64,000 nucleotides of DNA, from NCBI RefSeq assembly GCF_024158915.1, contig NZ_JAMZGF010000020.1, positions 23,132-87,131 on the forward strand. The letters run 5' to 3'. The notes below the pieces were generated by a model. That model had not been told where the DNA came from, did not search any database, and saw nothing but the letters and a program-made list of their open reading frames with translations. Below, piece after piece: positions 27,009 to 35,523 of this stretch (positions within the stretch are counted from its first letter, which is position 1; each line of letters opens with the position of its first letter). The translations under genes were made by a program, and so were the position numbers. The stretch comes from Chryseobacterium sp. S0630. GTDB taxonomy: Bacteria; Bacteroidota; Bacteroidia; Flavobacteriales; Weeksellaceae.

Positions 27009-28019
27009 CTATTTTTTATCATATATTCTCTCAATAATATCCACTACTTTCAATCCTTCTAAAGCATTCGTAGTAATGGTATTTCTTCCTTTTAATACAT
27101 CTACAACGTTTTCAATGATAAAATGGTGATTGGCTGCAGATCCTTTATAAGCACCATAATCATTTCCAGGGTTAGTTGGAGCCAATTCCGGCATTACATA
27201 GTCTTTTATATTACAAACTTCTACTTTGTCCATATATTGTCCTCCAATCTTCACAGATCCATTTTCTGCGATAATGGTCATAGAACTTTCAAGATTCTGA
27301 TTCCAGACTGAAGTAGAATAATTCAATGAACCCATTCCTCCGTCTACAAAATCAAAGCTAACGAATCCTGAATCTTCAAAATCTGTAAGAGTTGCATGAT
27401 TAAAATCTGCAAATTTTGCCTGAATATTGGTAATATCACCAAACAGCCAGTACATGATATCGATAAAGTGAGAAAACTGTGTAAATAAGGTTCCTCCGTC
27501 AAGATCTTTTTTCCCGTGCCATGATTCTGTCTTGTAATATCTGTCATCACGGTTCCAGTAGCAATTAAGCTGAACCATATATATATTCCCTAGTTTTCCG
27601 CTTTCTACCATTTCTTTCACCCATGCAGAAGGTGGTGAATATCTGTTTTGCATTACTGCAAAAACCTGTTTATGCTTGTGCAAAGCCTGAAAAATAAGTT
27701 TTTCCGCATGCTGTTTTTTCAGAGCCATTGGCTTTTCTACTACAACGTGCTTACCTGCATCTATCACTTTATAAGATTGCTCAAAATGGAATCCGTTGGG
27801 AGAAGCAATGTTAATAACATCTACTTCAATCCCGGAAGCTAAAAACTCATCCAGAGATGCAAAAAAGGGAGCGTCATAACTTTCGATTCCCAATTGAGAT
27901 TTATCTTTAACATCAATCAAGCCTACTAATTCACATTCTTCATTTCTTGTGATCATTTCGGCGTGTCTTTTTCCGATATGTCCGCAGCCAACGACTGCAA
28001 ATTTTATTTTTTCACTCAT
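27009..28019 (-). CDS. WlbA/WbpB-like UDP-N-acetylglucosaminuronate 3-dehydrogenase (Gfo/Idh/MocA family)
   Basis: 336 aa. N-terminal Rossmann part FAVVGCGHIGKRHAEM and the family motif VVVEKPMAL, then QNRYSPPSAWVKEMVESGKLG, YKTESWHGKKDLDGGTLFTQFSHFIDIMYWL, as in WlbA and WbpB. Such enzymes oxidise C3 of UDP-GlcNAc-uronic acid with tightly held NAD, regenerated by reduction of 2-oxoglutarate. The next genes encode the matching acetyltransferase and aminotransferase, then an L-2-hydroxyglutarate oxidase and the UDP-sugar dehydrogenase, which together make UDP-2,3-diacetamido-glucuronic acid plausible. Assignment to this step is strong by context. Confidence 0.9.
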   Translation of the reverse strand: MSEKIKFAVVGCGHIGKRHAEMITRNEECELVGLIDVKDKSQLGIESYDAPFFASLDEFLASGIEVDVINIASPNGFHFEQSYKVIDAGKHVVVEKPMALKKQHAEKLIFQALHKHKQVFAVMQNRYSPPSAWVKEMVESGKLGNIYMVQLNCYWNRDDRYYKTESWHGKKDLDGGTLFTQFSHFIDIMYWLFGDITNIQAKFADFNHATLTDFEDSGFVSFDFVDGGMGSLNYSTSVWNQNLESSMTIIAENGSVKIGGQYMDKVEVCNIKDYVMPELAPTNPGNDYGAYKGSAANHHFIIENVVDVLKGRNTITTNALEGLKVVDIIERIYDKK

Positions 28020-28029
28020 TTGTATGTTT

Positions 28030-28602
28030 TTAAATCTTTGAAACTTTATTATTTTCTAATTTGTATTTTTCTCCACTTTCTTCACAAACAGCTATATTTT
28101 CTGCATCAAATTCAAGTCTTTGCCCGAATTCACTCATCCATCCCATTTGTCTTGCAGGGTTTCCTACTACCAATGCATAATCCGGAACTTCTTTTGTAAC
28201 CACGGCTCCTGCTCCAATAAAGGCATACTGACCTATATTATGTCCACAAACAATGGTTGCATTAGCGCCTATAGATGCACCTTTTCCTACATGGGTCTTC
28301 AGATATTCATTTTTTCTGTTTACTGCACTTCTCGGATTTATCACATTGGTAAAAACCATAGAAGGGCCTAAAAAAACATCATCATCACATGTTACTCCTT
28401 CATAGATGGATACATTATTCTGAACTTTCACATTCTGTCCTAAAACTACTTTAGGTGAGATGACAACATTCTGACCTATATTACATTTTTCACCTAAAAT
28501 GCAACCTGTCATAAGGTGTGAAAAGTGCCAAATTTTGGTTCCTTCACCTATTTGACATCCTTCGTCAATAACGGCTGTTTCGTGCGCAAAAAAATCCGAC
28601 AT
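28030..28602 (-). CDS. WbpD/WlbB-like UDP-amino-sugar N-acetyltransferase
   Basis: 190 aa left-handed beta-helix enzyme. It starts HETAVIDEGCQIGEGTKIWHFSHLMTGC, the hallmark of the WbpD/WlbB group, and continues with hexapeptide repeats (KCNIGQNVVI, VQNNVSIYEG, VFLGPSMVFTN) ending VGNPARQMGW. It acetylates the 3-amino group of UDP-2-acetamido-3-amino-glucuronic acid with acetyl-CoA. Neighbours are the oxidase (10 bp away) and aminotransferase (12 bp away) of the same pathway. Confidence 0.92.
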   Translation of the reverse strand: MSDFFAHETAVIDEGCQIGEGTKIWHFSHLMTGCILGEKCNIGQNVVISPKVVLGQNVKVQNNVSIYEGVTCDDDVFLGPSMVFTNVINPRSAVNRKNEYLKTHVGKGASIGANATIVCGHNIGQYAFIGAGAVVTKEVPDYALVVGNPARQMGWMSEFGQRLEFDAENIAVCEESGEKYKLENNKVSKI

Positions 28603-28614
28603 ATCTGCTTTATA

Positions 28615-29739
28615 TTAATTAAAATAGTTCTTAATTTCTGTAATAATAACATCCAGTACTTCCTGATTAAATTCTGTATGTACAGGAAGGGAAATAACTT
28701 CTTTGCAAAGCTGCTCCGTAACCGGAAGACTAAAACCTTCTTCTACATATTGAAGAAAAGCTTCTTGTTTGTAAAGAGGCAAAGGATAATATACCATACT
28801 TGGAATATTCTTTTCTGCCAAATATTTTTGTAATTCGTCTCTTTTCCCATTTTTCACTCTAAGGGTATACTGATGAAATACATGGGTAGAATTTACAGCT
28901 CTCTTAGGAGTTTGAATTTCAGCTATCTCTGCAAGGTTTGTATCATAATAATCTGCCATTCTGTTTCGGGAAGCAGAATACTCATCCAAATGCTTAAGCT
29001 TAACTTTTAATACGGCTGCCTGAATGGTATCCAATCTTGAATTACAGCCTAAAACTTTGTGATAATATTTCTTTTCCTGACCGTGGTTGGCAATCATTCT
29101 GATTTTAAAAGCTAATTCATCGTCATTTGTCATCAATGCACCACCATCGCCATAGCATCCGAGATTTTTTGAAGGAAAAAATGAGGTACATCCGATATGC
29201 CCAATAGTTCCCGTTTTTTTCACAGTTCCATCAGAAAAAGTATAATCAGAACCTATTGCCTGAGCATTATCTTCAATCACAAAAAGGTTGTACTTTTCCG
29301 CAAATTCAAGAATTTTCTCCATATCAGCACTTTGGCCGTATAAATGAACAGGAACAATGGCTTTGGTTTTGGGTGTCAGATATTTTTCAAGACCATTTAA
29401 CTCTATATCGAAAGTATCTTTGTCTACATCTACCATTACTGGTTTTAATCCTAAAAGCCCAATAACTTCCGCAGTGGCTACATACGTGAAAGCAGGGCAT
29501 ATTACTTCATCACCTGGCTGCAGATCAAGTGCCATCATGGCAATTTGAAGAGCATCTGTTCCGTTAGCACATGGAATAACATGTTTTACTCCCAGATATT
29601 TTTCAAAATCCTGTTGAAATTCTTTTACTGCAGGACCATTAATAAATGCGGTACTATCGATACATTCCTGAATACTGATATCTACGTCTTCTTTTATTTT
29701 CAGGTATTGACCTTTAAGGTCAACCATTTGAATTTTCAT
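28615..29739 (-). CDS. WbpE/WlbC-like UDP-sugar 3-aminotransferase (DegT/DnrJ/EryC1/StrS family)
   Basis: 374 aa PLP enzyme: KIQMVDLKGQYLKIKEDVD opening, ANGTDALQIAMMAL, EDNAQAIGSDY, and the Schiff-base Lys in TSFFPSKNLGCYGDGGA. WbpE-type enzymes use L-glutamate to aminate UDP-3-keto-GlcNAcA, giving 2-oxoglutarate, which the WbpB-type partner can consume. Clearly different from the PglE-like aminotransferase at 10097-11233. Flanked by the acetyltransferase and, 34 bp away, the L-2-hydroxyglutarate oxidase. Confidence 0.92.
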   Translation of the reverse strand: MKIQMVDLKGQYLKIKEDVDISIQECIDSTAFINGPAVKEFQQDFEKYLGVKHVIPCANGTDALQIAMMALDLQPGDEVICPAFTYVATAEVIGLLGLKPVMVDVDKDTFDIELNGLEKYLTPKTKAIVPVHLYGQSADMEKILEFAEKYNLFVIEDNAQAIGSDYTFSDGTVKKTGTIGHIGCTSFFPSKNLGCYGDGGALMTNDDELAFKIRMIANHGQEKKYYHKVLGCNSRLDTIQAAVLKVKLKHLDEYSASRNRMADYYDTNLAEIAEIQTPKRAVNSTHVFHQYTLRVKNGKRDELQKYLAEKNIPSMVYYPLPLYKQEAFLQYVEEGFSLPVTEQLCKEVISLPVHTEFNQEVLDVIITEIKNYFN

Positions 29740-29773
29740 ATTCTTAGTTTTTTGAGTGCACAGAGTGCATTTT

Positions 29774-30964
29774 TTAATTCATGATCAGCTCACTTATTTT
29801 ATTTCCTATAGAAAGGCAGGACGTAGCTGCTGGAGAAGGAGCATTTCTAACATGAATAATGTTTCCGTTTTTCACGATATCAAAATCATCAATCAAACCT
29901 CCATTTCTGTCGCAAGCTTGAGCTCTTACTCCTGAACCTCCTGTAACAAGATCGTTTTCCTGTATTTCCGGTAAAAGCTTTTGAAGGGCTTTTGTAAATG
30001 CAGATTTGGAAAGTGAACGGTGCATTTCTCCCATTCCGGTTTTTCCATATTTTGCTACAATTTTTCTAAATCCCGGCCATAGCATGGTTTGCATGGTTTC
30101 GTTAAAATTGAAATCAAAAAAGTTATATCCTTCTTTTTTGAAGGCCAAAACAGCATTAGGGCCAGCTTCTATATTACCATCAATCATTCTGGTAAAGTGA
30201 ACTCCAAGAAACGGAAAGTTAGGATCAGGTACCGGATAAATAAGATGTTTTACCAGGTATTTTTTTTCATCCTTAATTTTATAATATTCTCCTCTAAAAG
30301 GAATAATGACCACATCGTTTTTTTCGTTGGTCATTCTGGTTATCTTATCGGAATACAATCCTGCGCAGGAAATTAACTTTTTGGTTTTAAATTCGGAAAT
30401 ATTGGTATTGACAATAATTTCAGATCCTTTATCAATGATATTTTTTACTTCATGATTAAATCTTACTTCTCCTCCTAATGCTTCAAAAAGTTCTTTTATT
30501 TTTTTTGCAATTCCCGGATAGTCGATAATTCCGGTTTGTGGCACTTTAATTGCTCTTACTCCTTCACAATGCGGTTCGATTTCACGGAACTCTTCTCTTG
30601 AAAGGTATTTTAAGTCTTGTAATCCGTTTTCTACTCCTCTTTTATAGATATTATCTAGAAGGGGTAATTCTTCCTGCGAAGTAGCTACAATAATCTTTCC
30701 GCAAAGGTCATATCGTATACCGTGTTTCTCAGCAAAGTTAATGACTGAATTATACCCTTCAATACAATTTTTAGCTTTAAGGCTTCCCGGTTTATAATAA
30801 ATCCCGCTATGGATTACTCCACTGTTATGTCCTGACTGGTGCAATGCCACGTCATTTTCTTTTTCTAAAATAAGAATCTTAGAATCAGGATTTTTAAGTT
30901 GAGTCTGGTAGGCTGTAGCCAAACCTACCAAACCTGCACCAATGATTATGATATCATAGTTCAT
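29774..30964 (-). CDS. lhgO: L-2-hydroxyglutarate oxidase
   Basis: 396 aa FAD protein of the DAO family. FAD-binding IIIIGAGLVGLATAYQ, then the LhgO mark QSGHNSGVIHSGIYYKPGSLKA, DLCGKIIVAT, and the C-terminal GGSGVRAQACDRNGGLIDDF. LhgO oxidises L-2-hydroxyglutarate to 2-oxoglutarate and passes electrons to the respiratory chain at the membrane. It sits inside the diacetamido-uronic acid pathway, between the aminotransferase and the UDP-sugar dehydrogenase, 6 bp from the latter. This suggests it recycles 2-hydroxyglutarate made by the WlbA/WbpB-like enzyme; that link is inference. Confidence 0.92.
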   Translation of the reverse strand: MNYDIIIIGAGLVGLATAYQTQLKNPDSKILILEKENDVALHQSGHNSGVIHSGIYYKPGSLKAKNCIEGYNSVINFAEKHGIRYDLCGKIIVATSQEELPLLDNIYKRGVENGLQDLKYLSREEFREIEPHCEGVRAIKVPQTGIIDYPGIAKKIKELFEALGGEVRFNHEVKNIIDKGSEIIVNTNISEFKTKKLISCAGLYSDKITRMTNEKNDVVIIPFRGEYYKIKDEKKYLVKHLIYPVPDPNFPFLGVHFTRMIDGNIEAGPNAVLAFKKEGYNFFDFNFNETMQTMLWPGFRKIVAKYGKTGMGEMHRSLSKSAFTKALQKLLPEIQENDLVTGGSGVRAQACDRNGGLIDDFDIVKNGNIIHVRNAPSPAATSCLSIGNKISELIMN

Positions 30965-30970
30965 GATCTG

Positions 30971-32266
30971 TTATAATCTTGCATCTACCAGATTTCTGTC
31001 TAAACATGCTTTGGTGTCAAAAACCACAGCATTTTCTTTTTTAAGCTGATCCAGATCCATTTCCAGGAACTCATTGTGAGATACTGCAATCACTAAAGAA
31101 TCATACTTTTTCCCATCCTCAAGAGCGTCCAGAATATCAATTCCATATTCATGTTTTACTTCATCTTTACTCGCCCAGGGATCATAAATATCTACATTAA
31201 CTCCATAATCTGCAAGTTCTCTGTAAATATCTACAACTTTAGTATTTCTGACATCCGGACAGTTTTCTTTGAATGTAACTCCTAAAATCAAAGCATTTGA
31301 GTTTTTGATCACTCCCCCTTTTGCAATAAGAAGTTTCACTACTTTAGCTGCAACAAACTTTGCAATAGAGTCATTTACACGTCTTCCAGATAAAATAACA
31401 TCCGGGTGATATCCTAACTGTTCTGCTTTGTGTGCAAGGTAATAAGGATCTACGGAGATACAGTGTCCTCCCACCAATCCTGGTTTATATTTTAGGAAGT
31501 TATATTTTGTACCTGCCGCTTCCAATACATCATTGGTATCGATACCTACTCTATCGAAAATTAAAGCCAATTCGTTAACAAAAGAAATATTAACATCCCT
31601 TTGTGCATTTTCAATCGCTTTTGAAGCTTCTGCTACTTTAATGCTAGGTGCTTTATGGGTTCCTGCAGTAATAATTTTCTTATATAGACTATCTACTTCC
31701 TCAGCAATCTTGTCGGTAGAACCAGATGTTACTTTTTTAACACTTGTAAGAGTATTTACTTTATCACCCGGATTAATTCTTTCCGGAGAGTACCCCACAA
31801 AAAAGTCTTCGTTAAAGGTAAGTCCTGAATATTTTTCAAGAACAGGTACGCACTCTTCTTCTGTACATCCTGGAAAAACTGTAGATTCATAAATAACAAT
31901 ATCTCCTTTTTTGATAATTTCTCCTAACATTTTTGAAGCAGAAATTAATGGGTTCAGATCTGGAGCATTATATTTATCAATAGGGGTAGGAACTGTTACA
32001 ATGAATACATTAGCTTCAGAAATATCAGATAACAGACTTGTTGCTTTATAACCTAAAGAACCATTGGATTCATTATATTTTTTCAGTCCATTATTTAATT
32101 TATCAACATCAGCTTCAAGCGTTATATCCTTTCCGTTATTAAGCTGATCTACACGCTGAGTATTGATATCAAATCCAAAAACAGGATAGTGATCTGCAAA
32201 TTCAAGAGATAAAGGAAGACCTACATAACCTTGGCCTATAACTGCTATTTTATATGTTGTTATCAT
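30971..32266 (-). CDS. WbpA-like UDP-N-acetyl-D-glucosamine 6-dehydrogenase
   Basis: 431 aa nucleotide-sugar dehydrogenase. N-terminal NAD site IAVIGQGYVGLPLSLEFA, TVPTPIDKYNAPDL, IYESTVFPGCTEEECVPVLE, and the catalytic Cys in PGLVGGHCISVDPYYLAHKA. The C-terminal domain has LGVTFKENCPDVRNTKVVD. This subgroup (WbpA/TviB) oxidises C6 of UDP-GlcNAc to UDP-GlcNAc-uronic acid with NAD, the first step of the pathway completed by the following genes. Its start shares one base with the stop of the tyrosine kinase gene. Confidence 0.92.
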   Translation of the reverse strand: MITTYKIAVIGQGYVGLPLSLEFADHYPVFGFDINTQRVDQLNNGKDITLEADVDKLNNGLKKYNESNGSLGYKATSLLSDISEANVFIVTVPTPIDKYNAPDLNPLISASKMLGEIIKKGDIVIYESTVFPGCTEEECVPVLEKYSGLTFNEDFFVGYSPERINPGDKVNTLTSVKKVTSGSTDKIAEEVDSLYKKIITAGTHKAPSIKVAEASKAIENAQRDVNISFVNELALIFDRVGIDTNDVLEAAGTKYNFLKYKPGLVGGHCISVDPYYLAHKAEQLGYHPDVILSGRRVNDSIAKFVAAKVVKLLIAKGGVIKNSNALILGVTFKENCPDVRNTKVVDIYRELADYGVNVDIYDPWASKDEVKHEYGIDILDALEDGKKYDSLVIAVSHNEFLEMDLDQLKKENAVVFDTKACLDRNLVDARL

Positions 32267-34656
32267 TAACTAAGTTTATTTTTTATTTTTTGAAACCATG
32301 ATTGTTCTGTATGTTGGTTATAACCATAACCATACTTGTTACTGTATCCTAAATTTTCTCGGCTTACATCGTTAAGTACAAATCCAACATTTTTGATTTT
32401 TTTCTGATCAATATTGTTATTAGCAAATTCTAATAATGCTTTTTCGGTGTATTTAGATCTGGATACATAAATTGTAACATCAGAAAGTTCAGCAATAAGG
32501 AAAGTATCTGTTACAAGAAGTAGTGGCGCGGTATCCAGGATAATATATTCATATTTATCTTTCAGTTCGCTGAGAAGAATCTCATAACGACCGTTGGATA
32601 ATAATTCTGTTGGATTTGGAGGAATCATTCCTGAATAAATTACATCCAGATAAGGATTAAAAGATGATACATGAATAATATCTGTAAGTTTAGTGTCGTC
32701 ATTGTAAAGATACTCCGTAAGCCCAGCAAGTCCTTTTCTGGCAGGATTATATCTTTGAAGCTGAGGATTTCTGATATCAGATCCGATGATAATTGCTTTT
32801 TTCTTAGGGTTTGCCAGTGTTAAAGCTAAATTCACGGAGGTGAATGTTTTTCCTTCTCCCTTTACAGTTGAAGTAACAAATACTACTTTCCCTTTTTTCT
32901 CTTTTGAAAGCATGAAATTCATATTGGTAATAAGAATTCTAAATGCTTCCGCCATAGGCGTAATATCATTCATTTTAACAATTTCAGAATCTCCTTTTTC
33001 AAGACTTGGTAATTCTGCAATAATAGGTGCATGAACTAACTTCTCAAGATCATGTTTTGTAACAATTTTATTATTAAACAGTTGAGACATGTAAATAATA
33101 ATAAAAGGAACTAACAATCCAAGAAATAATGAAACGAATAAAATAGCTTGGGTTTTTGGTGCAACAGGGTTTGCAAAAGCATACGCCATATCAATGACTC
33201 TCGCTTTTGGTGCCGTAATAGATTGCGCAATAGCTGTTTCTTCTCTTTTCTGTAATAATAATAAATATAAGTTTTCTTTAATTTTTTGTTGTCTTTCTAT
33301 TCCCCTGAATATTTTTTCTATGGAAGGAATTTTAGCTATTTTTCCTGTTACCTTATTTTGCTCTCCTACATATTCATTTCTTGCAAGTTCTAATCCTGCC
33401 TTATTTCTCTGTAGAGTTTGAACAACTGAAGTACGCATTGAATTTATTTGTTTACTAGTTTCAACAACTATAGGGTTTTCTGTAGTTGCAGATTCTAATA
33501 ATCTCGCTCTTTGCATTACTAATTGGTTGTAGGATGTAATTGCAGAAACAGCTTCAGGATTATTTAATCCGATATTCATTGGTAAAACCTGATACTGTCC
33601 TTGCTTGGACATGAAAGAAATCAAAGAATTTGTCAATTCCAATTGGGCATCAAGATCCAATTGTTTTCCGCGAGCTTCTGCAGAACTTTCAAGATCTATT
33701 TTAGCTTCTGTTTCAAGGTCAGTAAGATTATTCTTTGATTTAAAACTCTCTTTTTCATTTTCAACCTGACCAAGCTCTACTGAAAGTTTTTTTACTCTAT
33801 CTTCAATAAAATCTAATGTTTTTTTAGACTCCTGGTTTTTATCCAAGATAGCATCGTTATTATAAGCAACAACTAATGAATTAAGAATATCTTGTGCCTT
33901 TGAAATTACCGGATAATTCATTGAAAGCCTAAGTACAGTAGCTTCTTTGTTTGCTAAATCTACATTAAGAGCACTTGTTAATGCATTCACTTTTGCTTCA
34001 ACCGATGATATGAGTAATTCTAAATTTTTCTTATCAATATTGGGTGATGCTTTAGGGTTATATTCTTTATTTTTAGTAATGATAATATTAGCAAAAGGAA
34101 GATTTATCATTCTTCCATAACCAGAAATAATATCTTTTTTCTGCTCTTCATCATGTATTATAATTTCTTCCCCTTTTAATTCTACATTAATAAGATTATT
34201 TGCTTTTTTGGATACCTTCTCATTTATAACTTTTACTTCAATAGGCGAAGATTCTTTGTATAGCTCAACACGACTTACTTTTCCTTTAACAATGATATTA
34301 GCCTGAAGGTTTTTATTGATAACCACATCCCTCATCAGCTTTTTTGATTTCAAAACTTCAATCTCATTGGAAATACTATTAGTTTTCATTCCTCCCAGTC
34401 CTGATAAATCAGAAAGAACACCCAATTCGTTATTTGAAGATGAATTTTTGGAATCTTTTATAAGTAAGGTGGTTTCCACATAATAGACTGGAGTCATAAA
34501 TCTTATGGCAAAATAGCCAATCGTTAAAGCTACCATTGCACAAAAAATAAACCATGGCCATCTCCTTAAATATGGTTTGATTATTTCACTAAAATTAATT
34601 TTATTTGAATTGTTTTCCACTTCTGAAAATTGTGAAGTTTGCTGGTTATCCATCAA
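32266..34656 (-). CDS. Wzc-like polysaccharide co-polymerase and tyrosine autokinase
   Basis: 796 aa. Wzz-type chain-length domain: first membrane helix about 35-52, a long periplasmic coiled-coil-rich part (residues about 60-510), and a second helix near 515-535 ([18 protein letters not shown]). The cytoplasmic BY-kinase has Walker [11 protein letters not shown] (595-604), [10 protein letters not shown] at the Walker A' position and [10 protein letters not shown] as Walker B. The tail is Tyr-rich ([13 protein letters not shown]), the autophosphorylation cluster. The first Asp of the DxDxR Walker A' motif is Gly here. It controls chain length and export with the Wza-like lipoprotein 3 bp away. 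Confidence 0.93.
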   Translation of the reverse strand: MMDNQQTSQFSEVENNSNKINFSEIIKPYLRRWPWFIFCAMVALTIGYFAIRFMTPVYYVETTLLIKDSKNSSSNNELGVLSDLSGLGGMKTNSISNEIEVLKSKKLMRDVVINKNLQANIIVKGKVSRVELYKESSPIEVKVINEKVSKKANNLINVELKGEEIIIHDEEQKKDIISGYGRMINLPFANIIITKNKEYNPKASPNIDKKNLELLISSVEAKVNALTSALNVDLANKEATVLRLSMNYPVISKAQDILNSLVVAYNNDAILDKNQESKKTLDFIEDRVKKLSVELGQVENEKESFKSKNNLTDLETEAKIDLESSAEARGKQLDLDAQLELTNSLISFMSKQGQYQVLPMNIGLNNPEAVSAITSYNQLVMQRARLLESATTENPIVVETSKQINSMRTSVVQTLQRNKAGLELARNEYVGEQNKVTGKIAKIPSIEKIFRGIERQQKIKENLYLLLLQKREETAIAQSITAPKARVIDMAYAFANPVAPKTQAILFVSLFLGLLVPFIIIYMSQLFNNKIVTKHDLEKLVHAPIIAELPSLEKGDSEIVKMNDITPMAEAFRILITNMNFMLSKEKKGKVVFVTSTVKGEGKTFTSVNLALTLANPKKKAIIIGSDIRNPQLQRYNPARKGLAGLTEYLYNDDTKLTDIIHVSSFNPYLDVIYSGMIPPNPTELLSNGRYEILLSELKDKYEYIILDTAPLLLVTDTFLIAELSDVTIYVSRSKYTEKALLEFANNNIDQKKIKNVGFVLNDVSRENLGYSNKYGYGYNQHTEQSWFQKIKNKLS

Positions 34657-34659
34657 TTG

Positions 34660-35484
34660 TTATTTCTTATTAAATAAACTTACTACTACGGCAACTGCTG
34701 TAACCGCAATAGAAATGGCGGTCAGGTAAAGTCCAGTATTGGGATTCTGTTTTGCCATAACATCTTTTGTATTGTTTGAAGAAACAATAATAGCATCTCC
34801 TTGCTTAAGATTATAATATGGAGAATTAACTGAATTAGCATCCCGAATATTGATACGGCCATGAGAAACCACACCATTTTCTGTTCTGACAACCAATATA
34901 TCTTCTCTTTTTCCATATTGAGTCAAATCCCCGGCCATCCCTAATGCATTTAAAATAGTTGCCTGGCCATTGGCAATAGTATAATCTCCCTGTCTGTTTA
35001 CTTCTCCTAATATGGTAACTTTGAAGTTTGTGAGCCTTACATTAATTGTTGGATTAATAACATATTTTGTCATTCTATCCCTTAATTCATCTTTGAATGC
35101 CGTCAAACTTTTATCTGATGTATTCAGTTTTCCCAATATAGGAAAGTCAATATCTCCATTTGCATCTACAATATAAGTAGGTCCTGAAAGTATTGTAGCT
35201 CCTTGGTTAGGAGTATTTCCTCCTGCTATATTATTTGTCTGGATAAGTTCTGATGAGGAATAATTCTGATTAAAAGGTTTTACAACATCCATATCTTTTG
35301 CAGTGATCAGAATAATAAGCTGATCCCCAACCTGGATTGTATTTGCTGAATTTTTAGCAGAGGCATTGATTGCAACCTGTTCTATATTCTGCATATAATT
35401 TAAATCATTCTTAGCATTGGGATTAACTTTGCAGGAAATCACTAATGAAGATGCCAAAACTACTGCTAATATTTTTCCTTTCAT
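34660..35484 (-). CDS. Wza-like polysaccharide export lipoprotein
   Basis: 274 aa. Lipoprotein signal with lipobox VISC, a poly-export domain (TIQVGDQLIILITAKDMDV, YIVDANGDIDFPILGKL, TKYVINPTINVRL), then an SLBB domain (FKVTILGEVNRQGDYTI) and a C-terminal hydrophobic helix (TAISIAVTAVAVVVSLF). It forms the outer-membrane polysaccharide channel, and the C-terminal helix would cross the outer membrane as in Wza. Placed between the PglF-like gene and the Wzc-like kinase. Confidence 0.92.
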   Translation of the reverse strand: MKGKILAVVLASSLVISCKVNPNAKNDLNYMQNIEQVAINASAKNSANTIQVGDQLIILITAKDMDVVKPFNQNYSSSELIQTNNIAGGNTPNQGATILSGPTYIVDANGDIDFPILGKLNTSDKSLTAFKDELRDRMTKYVINPTINVRLTNFKVTILGEVNRQGDYTIANGQATILNALGMAGDLTQYGKREDILVVRTENGVVSHGRINIRDANSVNSPYYNLKQGDAIIVSSNNTKDVMAKQNPNTGLYLTAISIAVTAVAVVVSLFNKK

Positions 35485-35523
35485 TATTTTGTTAAATTAT
35501 GCAAATATACATTTATATTTTGT

